Assembly: GCA_038818725.1 (NCBI GenBank)
Contig: JAWAYL010000024.1
Coordinates: 1-16,700 of the forward strand
DNA: 16,700 nucleotides
Origin: JACIWB01 sp038818725
GTDB lineage: Archaea; Thermoplasmatota; E2; UBA202; JdFR-43
Direction of reading: 5' to 3'
Below the pieces are notes generated by a model. That model made no database searches. It worked only from the letters and a program-made list of their open reading frames with translations, and was not told the origin of the DNA. Positions 6,728-13,306 of this stretch are shown here, one piece after another. Numbering within the stretch: the stretch's first letter is position 1; each line of letters starts with the position of its first letter. A program made the translations under genes and the position numbers.

Positions 6728-7123
6728 TCACCTATACGATTTTTGCCTCTTCTTTCTCGCCCCTCTCCCAAGTTGCTTCTTTGGCTCCTTTCTCCTTACA
6801 TCGCTCACAAGAAGTGTTCGGTCATACTGCATATAAAGATTCTTCAATTCTTCATCCTTTACAAAATCATAGATTGCTTTTGCTATTGCAGTTCTTACTG
6901 CTTCAGCCTGGCTTATTGGGCCGCCACCGCTTACAATCACATCTATATTTATTTTATCCTTGTATTTTTCAGCTAGCTGAATTGGCTCAGCAACAATCTG
7001 CTGGAAATATTTAGGATATGCATCAAGAAGAATTTTATTTATTCTTACAACTCCCTTTCCTTTTTCAATATAAGCTCTTGCTATTGCACTTTTTCTTTTT
7101 CCATATGATATTACTTCTGCCAT
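6728..7123 (-). CDS. rps9: Ribosomal protein uS9
   Basis: A 131-residue small-subunit protein. VISYGKRKSAIARAYIEKGKGVVRIN is the standard N-terminal region, split here as YGKRKSAIARA then GKGVVRIN. VSGGGPISQAEAVRTAIAKAI (in two parts, SGGGPISQAEA and VRTAIAKA) is the conserved core. The basic C-terminal tail GARKKRQKSYR reaches towards P-site tRNA in known ribosomes. Its first 13 bases overlap the end of the uL13 gene. GGGTGT at 7129-7134 is a weak ribosome binding site. Confidence 0.97.
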   Translation of the reverse strand: MAEVISYGKRKSAIARAYIEKGKGVVRINKILLDAYPKYFQQIVAEPIQLAEKYKDKINIDVIVSGGGPISQAEAVRTAIAKAIYDFVKDEELKNLYMQYDRTLLVSDVRRKEPKKQLGRGARKKRQKSYR

Positions 7124-7524
7124 TTTACACCCAAATATTCGGATAATTCTTTAAGGGTTATATAATTTGTTGATTTTTTGAAATCAGTTTTTTCTATTTG
7201 CTTGTCCGCAAGTTCAGGCGGCAAGCCAATAAATACCTTAAGCCTTTTATAAGCTTTTCTTCCCTTTGGTTGTTGATATTTAAGCATTCCTCTTATTGCT
7301 CTTTTAAGAATCATATGGGGCATCCTTGGAAAATATGGTCCTTTTCTTTTCATTCCTCCTATCTTCCTTTGCTCAATATATCTTTTTATTATCTCTTTTT
7401 TGTTTCCATTTATTATTGCTTTTTCTGCATTTACAATAAAAACTTCTTCACCCTGTAAAAGCATTTTTGCAACAACAGATGAAAGTCTTCCAAGAGGAGC
7501 GTCAGTAGCATCTATTACTCGCAT
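7111..7524 (-). CDS. rpl13: Ribosomal protein uL13
   Basis: A 137-residue large-subunit protein. It starts MRVIDATDAPLGRLSSVVAK, with VNAEKAIINGNKKEI and the GPYFPRMPHMILKRAIRGML block typical of archaeal/eukaryotic uL13. AGGTGG (7529-7534) within the last codons of eL18 serves as ribosome binding site, and the ATG directly follows the eL18 TAA. Second gene of the eL18-uL13-uS9-rpoN cluster. Confidence 0.97.
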   Translation of the reverse strand: MRVIDATDAPLGRLSSVVAKMLLQGEEVFIVNAEKAIINGNKKEIIKRYIEQRKIGGMKRKGPYFPRMPHMILKRAIRGMLKYQQPKGRKAYKRLKVFIGLPPELADKQIEKTDFKKSTNYITLKELSEYLGVKWQK

Positions 7525-7884
7525 TTAACCACCTAAAATTCTTAAATTACTTCCTTTAGGATTTTTCTCAATAATCTCAATTAAACTATAACATTTTCCT
7601 CCAGCTTCTTCTATTTTTTTTCTTGCTGATCTTGAAAATTTAAGGGCTGCTACCTCAATTTTTCCTGCTTCGCCCAATCCAAGAACTTTTCCTGGAACAA
7701 CTGCTACTTCCCCTTCCTTCAAGTATTTTACAATTTTTCCAACATTTACTTCAGCATAGTTCTTTGAAGGCTTCTCTAATTTTTCTGCTATTGCTTCCCA
7801 CACACGAGCATTGTTTCTTTTTGCAGCTTCTCTGAGCAAATTTATTGTTTTTATTAGTTGTATGTTGGTTTTTTTTCTTTTCAT
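7525..7884 (-). CDS. rpl18e: Ribosomal protein eL18
   Basis: A 119-residue archaeal/eukaryotic-type large-subunit protein. It starts MKRKKTNIQLIKTINLLREA and contains VNVGKIVKYLKEGEVAVVPGKVLGLGEAGK (as VNVGKIVKYL and VPGKVLGLGE) and the closing KGSNLRILGG. Its presence rules out a bacterial source. First gene of the ribosomal operon; a TATA-like box at 7906-7914 lies about 26 bases before the ATG, which suggests a leaderless transcript. Confidence 0.96.
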   Translation of the reverse strand: MKRKKTNIQLIKTINLLREAAKRNNARVWEAIAEKLEKPSKNYAEVNVGKIVKYLKEGEVAVVPGKVLGLGEAGKIEVAALKFSRSARKKIEEAGGKCYSLIEIIEKNPKGSNLRILGG

Positions 7885-7905
7885 TTAGGCAAGTATAATG
7901 AACTA

Positions 7906-7914
7906 TTTTATAAG
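7906..7914 (-). promoter_or_regulatory. TATA-like box for the ribosomal operon
   Basis: CTTATAAAA on the - strand, centred 26 bases upstream of the eL18 ATG at 7884. This distance would place the transcription start on the ATG itself. The rest of 7885-8007 shows no other feature I can support. Confidence 0.6.
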
Positions 7915-8007
7915 ATTTATGCTTTCCCAGGTTTTCTACACCTTTTATTAATATTTCTCTTTTGTTTAACCTGAAAATTTATTTCATACAATGAAGCAAT
8001 TGCAAAT

Positions 8008-9018
8008 TTATGCTATAGTTCTGTGCGGATTTCTAATTCCGTCCCACATGAAATTCTCAGTAGGTGGAACTCTTTTTGCATACTCATTCTTTTCTTTTAA
8101 AACTAAGAATAAATCTTTCCTTGCTACGATAAACAAAGGATTTCCTTCCTCACCATATTTTGCTATTTCACCATCTTCCTTTACTACAGTGAACATTGTG
8201 TAAGGAAATGCTGGATAATAGTCTAGGTTACCGTTAGTATACTTGCCTAAGGCATCACCAAAAACAAAATAACCATAAGATATGATTACATTCTTGAATT
8301 TCTGCATAAGCATTTTATGATTTTCTGGAGTATAGCCTAGCCCACTCGTCATTACATTTTCTACATTTCTCTTTTCACCAAAAAAATCTTCAAAAAATGC
8401 TAGCATCATCCATGCGCTTCTCATAAAGTTTATGTTTTCATCGTGTTCAAGAAATCTTCTTGTCTTCTCTAACTCTGGCTTAAAGTACTCTTTAAGTATT
8501 CTAGTCATTTCTTCCGGTCCTTTTCCAACGGCTTTTTCTATGATAAGTTTTAAACCTTCTTCCCTAAAGCTAACAAAATAAGGTATCCCACCAAGCATGT
8601 TAATCGCCTTCTCGTTGACGTCTTTATAGACACTAGCTGGTCCATGAATTATTGCATTCTTGATTCCCTTACCCTGAAGGTAGAAAGAAATGTATTCTCC
8701 CTGCTTGTTTACATAATCCTGGGACCATATACAATATTTTTGGGGACCTGTTGTGGCAGAAGAAAAGGAATATTTCTGATTTTTTAGTTTTAAAGGCTTA
8801 AATAGAAGCCAATTCGTTCTTAATAAATTTTGATCCACTTCTAGCTTTGATAAATTGAACAAAGTTTCTTCAAAATTACTAGAAATTAAGTCGTCTATTT
8901 TCTGCTTATCAAGAATTTTTTGCCAGTAGGGTGTATTTTTTTGATGAAACTCTAGAATCTGAGTTAAGTACAGTTCAACATCTATACTTTTCCCTTGATA
9001 TGGAATAAAAGTTTCCAT
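8008..9018 (-). CDS. ANL-superfamily (PaaK/EhpF-like) adenylate-forming protein without C-terminal lid
   Basis: A 336-residue protein with the layout of an N-terminal adenylation domain: NTPYWQKIL at 28-36 (PaaK-like N.PYY) and a P-loop-like motif SSATTGPQK at 86-94 in place of the usual SSGTTGxPK. A later ISYGYFVFGDALG block resembles the YG.tE aryl-binding region. It ends KNEYAKRVPPTENFMWDGIRNP, which recalls the short ANL proteins of the EhpF (phenazine-modifying) type as I remember them; that link is unverified. The usual ~100-residue lid domain of PaaK is absent. The altered P-loop (Gly to Ala, Pro and Gln shifted) may lower ATP use or reflect a carrier-only role. It is divergent from a second ANL gene 90 bases away, and a TATA-like box at 9041-9049 lies about 27 bases before the ATG. 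Substrate unknown. Confidence 0.6.
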   Translation of the reverse strand: METFIPYQGKSIDVELYLTQILEFHQKNTPYWQKILDKQKIDDLISSNFEETLFNLSKLEVDQNLLRTNWLLFKPLKLKNQKYSFSSATTGPQKYCIWSQDYVNKQGEYISFYLQGKGIKNAIIHGPASVYKDVNEKAINMLGGIPYFVSFREEGLKLIIEKAVGKGPEEMTRILKEYFKPELEKTRRFLEHDENINFMRSAWMMLAFFEDFFGEKRNVENVMTSGLGYTPENHKMLMQKFKNVIISYGYFVFGDALGKYTNGNLDYYPAFPYTMFTVVKEDGEIAKYGEEGNPLFIVARKDLFLVLKEKNEYAKRVPPTENFMWDGIRNPHRTIA

Positions 9019-9107
9019 GTTTTAAAAATGAATATTCAAGTTTAAAAAGTTTTTGATTTTTATTTCTTTCTATAGAAAATTTTATATTTTTTTGATTATT
9101 CAAAAAT
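9019..9107. promoter_or_regulatory. Back-to-back promoters of the two ANL genes
   Basis: An 89-base, very AT-rich spacer. TTTAAAAAG at 9041-9049 is a TATA-like box on the - strand about 27 bases before the ATG at 9018. TTTATATT at 9081-9088 is a TATA-like box on the + strand about 24 bases before the ATG at 9108. The palindrome GAATATTC (9030-9037) lies between gene start and box on the left side and could be an operator. Joint control of the pair is inference. Confidence 0.5.
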
Positions 9108-10421
9108 ATGGGGAGTGAAATGAGAGAAGAAGTTGAGAAAAGAGTAAGATATGTTGTGAATCTTTCTAAAGAAATTCCTTGGTATGCTGGAAAGTATAAA
9201 GAATTGGGGATAGATCCCGATGAAATTAGAAAACCTGAAGATTTACTTAAAGCTTATGAAAAAGGATTATATACAACTCCTAGTGACTTGCCAGAATTGG
9301 TTTATTATAAGCACCCCGAAGCTAAAGGACCTTTCTACACTTCTGGAACTACAGGAAAACCTAAGGAAATTTGGCTGAATCCTGATGATGTAACACGGGC
9401 AATATACCAAGGAAAAAAGTTACATGAAGCTACTTTATAGAAAAGTGATAAGATACTAAATTGCTTCCCAAAAGAGCCTGCAGTCTCTGGGTGGTGGTAT
9501 AATCTTACACTGTCTGAACTTGGTTATTCCTTTTATCATCTTCCTGCTCAAGAGATAGGAAAAGACCCACAGAAATTTGTGGTATGTTACAAAGAATTAA
9601 ACCCTACAGTCCTTACATGTCTAACAACTTTTGCTTATCGAGTACCTATACTCTTGGATCTAGAGAATAAAGGCATCTCTCAACTAAAACGCGTTATAGT
9701 TGGTGGTGAACCTTCTACGATAGAGAGAAGGAGAGCAATTTCTAGGGAATTGAATAATGCTTTAGTTTACGATCTCTATGCTTCTAGCGAAAACCTAATA
9801 ATTGCTTATGAAAAAGTACCATTTACTGATGAGCACTTTGTTTTACTCCCCGAGACGCTAGTATTAATTGTTAAAGATGGTGAGCCTGTTTCAGTTAGTG
9901 AGGAAGGTGAAATAATATTAACTAACTTATATCCTATTAACTTATCTCATCCTTATGTACCACTTATAAATTATAAGATAGGTGATAGAGCAAAATGTTT
10001 AAAGAAAATAGGTGAAATCGTAATTTCACTTAGGGAAATAAGAAGGGAGGCAGCTTACCTTGCTGGAGTAAAGTTAAATCCGCAAGAAGTGGAAAAATGT
10101 ATAGAGGAATTGACAGAATTAAAAGAAAAGCTAAGTGGAGAATATTTCATCATAAACTATTATGATGATGAAAGAAAAGCTGTTGGAGAAATAAGAGTAG
10201 AAAGTAAAAAACCCTTACCAATAGAAGAGAAAAAGATGATAAGTGAAAAGTTGAGAAAAAGGATTTATTCTAGTAATATCCCGGTTAAGACTCTAGTTGA
10301 GGTTATGAAAGACGCAAAACTTTTGATAGAAATAACTAATCCTGGAGAACTTTACAAGGGTTATGAGCAATATATTAAACCAGGAAAACCAAAAAGATTA
10401 TTAGTGTTAACAGATGAGTAA
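9108..10421 (+). pseudogene. PaaK-like adenylate-forming enzyme (carboxylate-CoA ligase type) with in-frame TAG at codon 111
   Basis: One continuous reading frame of 437 codons, the usual PaaK length, broken only by TAG at 9438-9440. Before it: IPWYAGKYKELGID (23-36) and the ATP-binding YTSGTTGKPKEIW at about 79-91. After it the frame continues without shift: KSDKILNCFPKEPAVSGWW, then VIVGGEPSTIERRRAI (adenine-loop region), LYASSENLIIAYE (the YG.tE equivalent), INYKIGDRAKC (the YRTGD motif) and a C-terminal lid with REIRREAAYLAGVKLNP. Each motif expected of phenylacetate-CoA ligase-like enzymes is therefore present across both parts. The TAG may be a fresh nonsense mutation, a recoded or read-through codon, or a sequencing/assembly difference. 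TAG ends three conserved genes in this window, which weighs against genome-wide recoding. An alternative start is the ATG at 9120, preceded by GGGGAGTGA. Confidence 0.65.
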
Positions 10422-10541
10422 ATTCTTTTAGCGATTAACTTAATTTCTATCTTCTTTTTATCCCAATGAAAAAGAGTATTTCTTATTTTTTAAATTTTCA
10501 AATTCTTGATACTCCATACCCTTATAACAATTACTGCGGAT

Positions 10542-10571
10542 GAAATGAAAAGCAATTTCATTTCTATTTTT
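10542..10571 (+). terminator. Nine-base-pair hairpin with T-rich tail, after the ANL gene
   Basis: GAAATGAAA (10542-10550), loop AGCAA, TTTCATTTC (10556-10564) form a perfect 9-bp inverted repeat, followed by TATTTTT. It may terminate the upstream ANL transcript. It is also only about 20 bases before the pdxS TATA-like box, so it could instead be an operator. Confidence 0.4.
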
Positions 10572-10584
10572 GTTGCTAAAAGAA

Positions 10585-10592
10585 TTTATATA
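10585..10592 (+). promoter_or_regulatory. TATA-like box for pdxS
   Basis: TTTATATA centred about 24 bases before the ATG at 10612, which places transcription start at the start codon. It argues against the in-frame TTG at 10570, which lies upstream of the box. Confidence 0.6.
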
Positions 10593-10611
10593 TCAAATAT
10601 TTTATAGAAGC

Positions 10612-11601
10612 ATGGAATTGGAGAAGCTAAGATTTGGAAGCGAGCTTGTAAAAAGAGGATTTGCGAAGATGCAGAAAGGAGGCGTAATTATGGATGTAAC
10701 CAATGCGGAGCAGGCAAGAATTGCTGAAGAAGCAGGCGCAGTTGCAGTGATGGCATTGCATAAGGTGCCAGCTGATATAAGAGCAAGCGGAGAGGTTGCA
10801 AGAATGGCCGATCCAAAGAAAATAGAAGAGATAATGGATGCTGTAACAATACCAGTGATGGCAAAGTGCAGAATAGGTCATATAATGGAAGCAAGAGCTT
10901 TAGAAGCAATTGGAGTTGATATGATTGATGAAAGTGAAGTATTAACTCCTGCTGATAATTTTTTCCATATAGATAAAAGAAAATTTGTTGTTCCTTTTGT
11001 TTGTGGAGCAAGAAGTCTTGGAGAAGCTTGTAGGAGAATATGGGAAGGAGCAGCGATGATAAGAACAAAAGGAGAGGCTGGAACAGGAAATGTTGTTGAA
11101 GCGGTTAAGCACATGAGAATAATAAATTTTTCAATAAATAAGTTAAAGAAAATGAGCAAGGAAGAAATTTTATCTCTTGCTGAAAAATATTCTATTGCTT
11201 ACCTTAAGCTTGGCGAGGAAGTTGCAAAAGATGGTATAAGCTATGATGAAATTGAAATATATGAAGGATATACTTTTCAAGAAATCAAAAAAGGAATTTA
11301 TGAAATTCTGGAAGAAATAAAAAAACTTGGTAGACTACCTGTTGTAAATTTTGCAGCAGGCGGGATAGCAACGCCAGCGGATGCGGCGCTTATGATGCTT
11401 CTTGGCGCTGATGGTGTTTTTGTTGGCTCTGGAATTTTTAAATCATCTAATCCAAAAAGCTATGCCACTGCTATAGTTGAAGCAGTAAATAATTGGCAGG
11501 ATGCAGAAGTTGTGGCGAGCGTTTCCAAGGGGCTTGGAGAAGCAATGAAAGGAGAGGAAATAGATAGGCTTGCTGAAAAATTGCAGATAAGAGGGTTATG
11601 A
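10612..11601 (+). CDS. pdxS: PLP synthase, synthase subunit PdxS
   Basis: A 329-residue (beta/alpha)8 subunit that condenses ribose 5-phosphate, glyceraldehyde 3-phosphate and ammonia into pyridoxal 5'-phosphate, with ammonia from PdxT. The key residues are D28 (VIMDVTN), K85 (VMAKCRIGH), which would bind the ribose phosphate, and K153 (IRTKGEAGTGN), all 4 higher than in the Bacillus enzyme. AAGGIATPADAALMM near the C-terminal side is the phosphate-binding part; its codons (11358-11404) are unusually G/C-ending. The protein is ~35 residues longer than bacterial PdxS because of an insertion after KHMRIIN, which archaeal members share. ATG 10612 is chosen over TTG 10570 from the promoter and because the family starts ELEKLRFGSELVKRG-like. 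Overlaps pdxT by 4 bases. Confidence 0.97.
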   Translation: MELEKLRFGSELVKRGFAKMQKGGVIMDVTNAEQARIAEEAGAVAVMALHKVPADIRASGEVARMADPKKIEEIMDAVTIPVMAKCRIGHIMEARALEAIGVDMIDESEVLTPADNFFHIDKRKFVVPFVCGARSLGEACRRIWEGAAMIRTKGEAGTGNVVEAVKHMRIINFSINKLKKMSKEEILSLAEKYSIAYLKLGEEVAKDGISYDEIEIYEGYTFQEIKKGIYEILEEIKKLGRLPVVNFAAGGIATPADAALMMLLGADGVFVGSGIFKSSNPKSYATAIVEAVNNWQDAEVVASVSKGLGEAMKGEEIDRLAEKLQIRGL

Positions 11602-12161
11602 AAGTTGCTGTTCTTGCATTTCAAGGAAGTGTTGAGGAGCATGTTGAAATAGCAAATAAAGCAATCAGAGGCAGAGGATATGCTTTTCCAACTATAAAAA
11701 AAGAAGAAATAAGGGAAGCGAATGCGTTGATTATTCCTGGAGGGGAGAGCACTACAATAAGCAAATTAATGATAAAAAGTGGAGTTGCGGAAGAAATTAA
11801 AAGTTTTGCAAAAGCTGGAAAGCCAATAATGGGCACTTGTGCTGGATGCATAATTCTTGGAAAAAATAATCAAATTCCTTCTCTCGAGCTAATAGATATA
11901 TGGGTAAAGAGGAATGCTTTTGGAAGGCAAAAAGATAGTTTTGAAGCAAAATTAAATATAAAAGGAATAGGCGAATTTAATTGCATTTTTATAAGAGCTC
12001 CTTTAATAGAAAAAGCTGGAAAAGATGTTGAGATTCTTGCAAAATTTGATGATAAAATTGTTATGGCAAGGCAGAAAAATATACTAGCTCTTTCTTTTCA
12101 TCCAGAGCTTACAGATGATACAAGAATTCATGAGTATTTTTTAAAAATGGCTAATATATAA
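11598..12161 (+). CDS. pdxT: PLP synthase, glutaminase subunit PdxT
   Basis: A 187-residue class I glutamine amidotransferase that supplies ammonia to PdxS. The start VAVLAFQGSVEEH, PGGESTTISKL at 47-57, nucleophile C81 in GTCAGCIIL, and the H168/E170 pair in SFHPELT form the complete catalytic triad. GESTT is the PdxT-specific glutamine-site motif. The ATG overlaps the pdxS TGA (ATGA), so the two subunits are translationally coupled, and GAGGG upstream may help initiation. Confidence 0.97.
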   Translation: MKVAVLAFQGSVEEHVEIANKAIRGRGYAFPTIKKEEIREANALIIPGGESTTISKLMIKSGVAEEIKSFAKAGKPIMGTCAGCIILGKNNQIPSLELIDIWVKRNAFGRQKDSFEAKLNIKGIGEFNCIFIRAPLIEKAGKDVEILAKFDDKIVMARQKNILALSFHPELTDDTRIHEYFLKMANI

Positions 12162-12163
12162 CC

Positions 12164-13141
12164 ATGGCTAAAATATTTATCACTCGCTACCTGCCAGAGG
12201 AAGGGATAAAATTATTAAAAAAGCATGAACTTGAGATATATGAAGGAGATGCTCCTCCAAGCAAAGAAGAGATTATAAAAGGAGTAAAAGGAAAAGATGC
12301 TTTAATATGCTTGCTAACTGATAAAATAGATGCTGAAGTTATGGAAAATGGGAAAAATCTAAAGGTTATAGCAAACTATGCAGTAGGTGTAGATAATATA
12401 GATATTGCCGAGGCAACAAAAAGAGGAATATTTGTAACAAATACTCCTGGCGTACTAACTGAAACAGTCGCAGATTTAGCTTTTGCTTTAATGATGGCAA
12501 TTGCAAGAAGAATTGTTGAAGGAGATGCTTTCATGAGACAGAAAAAATTCAAGGGATGGGCTCCAATGCTTCTGCTTGGAAGAGATATATATGGAAAAAC
12601 TCTTGGGGTAGTTGGTTTAGGAAGGATAGGAAAAGCTTTTGCAAAGCGTGCAATAGGCTTTTCAATGAATATTTTATATTATAGCAGGCATAGAGATGAG
12701 GAATTTGAAAAAGAGACAAATGCAAGATTTGTAAGCCTGCAAGAATTGCTTAAAGAATCTGATTTTATTTCACTTCATCTTCCTCTAACTAAGGAAACAT
12801 ATCATATAATCGGGGAAAAAGAATTAAAAATGATGAAAAAAACAGCATATCTTATAAATACATCAAGAGGCAAATGCATAGATGAGAAAGCACTTATAAA
12901 AGCATTAAAGGAAGGATGGATAGCAGGCGCAGCTTTAGATGTATATGAAAATGAGCCAGAAGTAAGTGATGAACTTCTTTCTTTAAATAATGTTGTCCTC
13001 GCCCCTCACATAGGCTCAGCATCATATGAAACTCGCTCAAGAATGGCAATAATGGTAGCTGAAAATGTGCTCGCTGCTTTAAATGGAAAAATACCTCCTC
13101 AATGCCTAAATCCAGAAGCAATAAAATATAGGAAAGGATAG
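12164..13141 (+). CDS. D-2-hydroxyacid dehydrogenase, glyoxylate/hydroxypyruvate reductase type (GyaR-like)
   Basis: A 325-residue NAD(P)H-dependent enzyme. It begins KIFITRYLPEEGIKLLKKH and has NYAVGVDNIDIAEATKRGI and NTPGVLTETVADLAFALM in the substrate domain. The Rossmann loop VVGLGRIGKAF is near 148-158. The catalytic residues are R235 (NTSRGK), E264 (YENEPE) and H282 (APHIGSAS). The overall pattern is very close to the thermococcal glyoxylate reductases I recall, so reduction of glyoxylate or hydroxypyruvate is likely. Phosphoglycerate dehydrogenase is less likely because there is no C-terminal ACT domain. It starts two bases after the pdxT stop, so it is in the PLP operon; why is unclear, although hydroxyacid dehydrogenases feed the serine/glycine chemistry that uses PLP. 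It ends in TAG. Confidence 0.85.
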   Translation: MAKIFITRYLPEEGIKLLKKHELEIYEGDAPPSKEEIIKGVKGKDALICLLTDKIDAEVMENGKNLKVIANYAVGVDNIDIAEATKRGIFVTNTPGVLTETVADLAFALMMAIARRIVEGDAFMRQKKFKGWAPMLLLGRDIYGKTLGVVGLGRIGKAFAKRAIGFSMNILYYSRHRDEEFEKETNARFVSLQELLKESDFISLHLPLTKETYHIIGEKELKMMKKTAYLINTSRGKCIDEKALIKALKEGWIAGAALDVYENEPEVSDELLSLNNVVLAPHIGSASYETRSRMAIMVAENVLAALNGKIPPQCLNPEAIKYRKG

Positions 13142-13208
13142 GTTTTATTGCCTTCTTATTCTTTTCAAAGTTGCAGAATTTATAACTGTCTATCTTTAAC
13201 TTCTACTA

Positions 13209-13265
13209 ATGTATGAGCGTAAGGAAGAAATCGAAAAATTCAAAGATTCTTCGAGATGGTGGTAG
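13209..13265 (+). CDS. Possible 18-residue micro-ORF with its own promoter, upstream of alaS
   Basis: ATG 13209 to TAG 13263-13265 encodes MYERKEEIEKFKDSSRWW, highly charged with a terminal Trp-Trp. A TATA-like sequence AATTTATAAC (13177-13186) lies about 26 bases before the ATG, the same geometry as the real leaderless genes here. There is no ribosome binding site and I recognise no homologue. It could be a microprotein, a leader peptide, a decayed gene start or chance. Confidence 0.2.
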   Translation: MYERKEEIEKFKDSSRWW

Positions 13266-13280
13266 CTATCCTCCAAAAAT

Positions 13281-13290
13281 AAATATATAT
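13281..13290 (+). promoter_or_regulatory. TATA-like box for alaS
   Basis: AAATATATAT centred about 23 bases before the alaS ATG at 13307, again suggesting a leaderless transcript. Nothing beyond this and the micro-ORF is seen in 13142-13306. Confidence 0.55.
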
Positions 13291-13306
13291 TTTCCATTAT
13301 TACATA

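Noticed and set aside
9441..9578. Frameshift between the two ANL fragments
   Set aside because: 9108 and 9579 are in the same frame and the intervening codons are open and family-like, so a single TAG is the only lesion.
10570..10611. TTG start adding 14 residues to PdxS
   Set aside because: The added stretch covers the TATA-like box, and the family begins at the ELEKLRFGSELVKRG region, so ATG 10612 is the better start.
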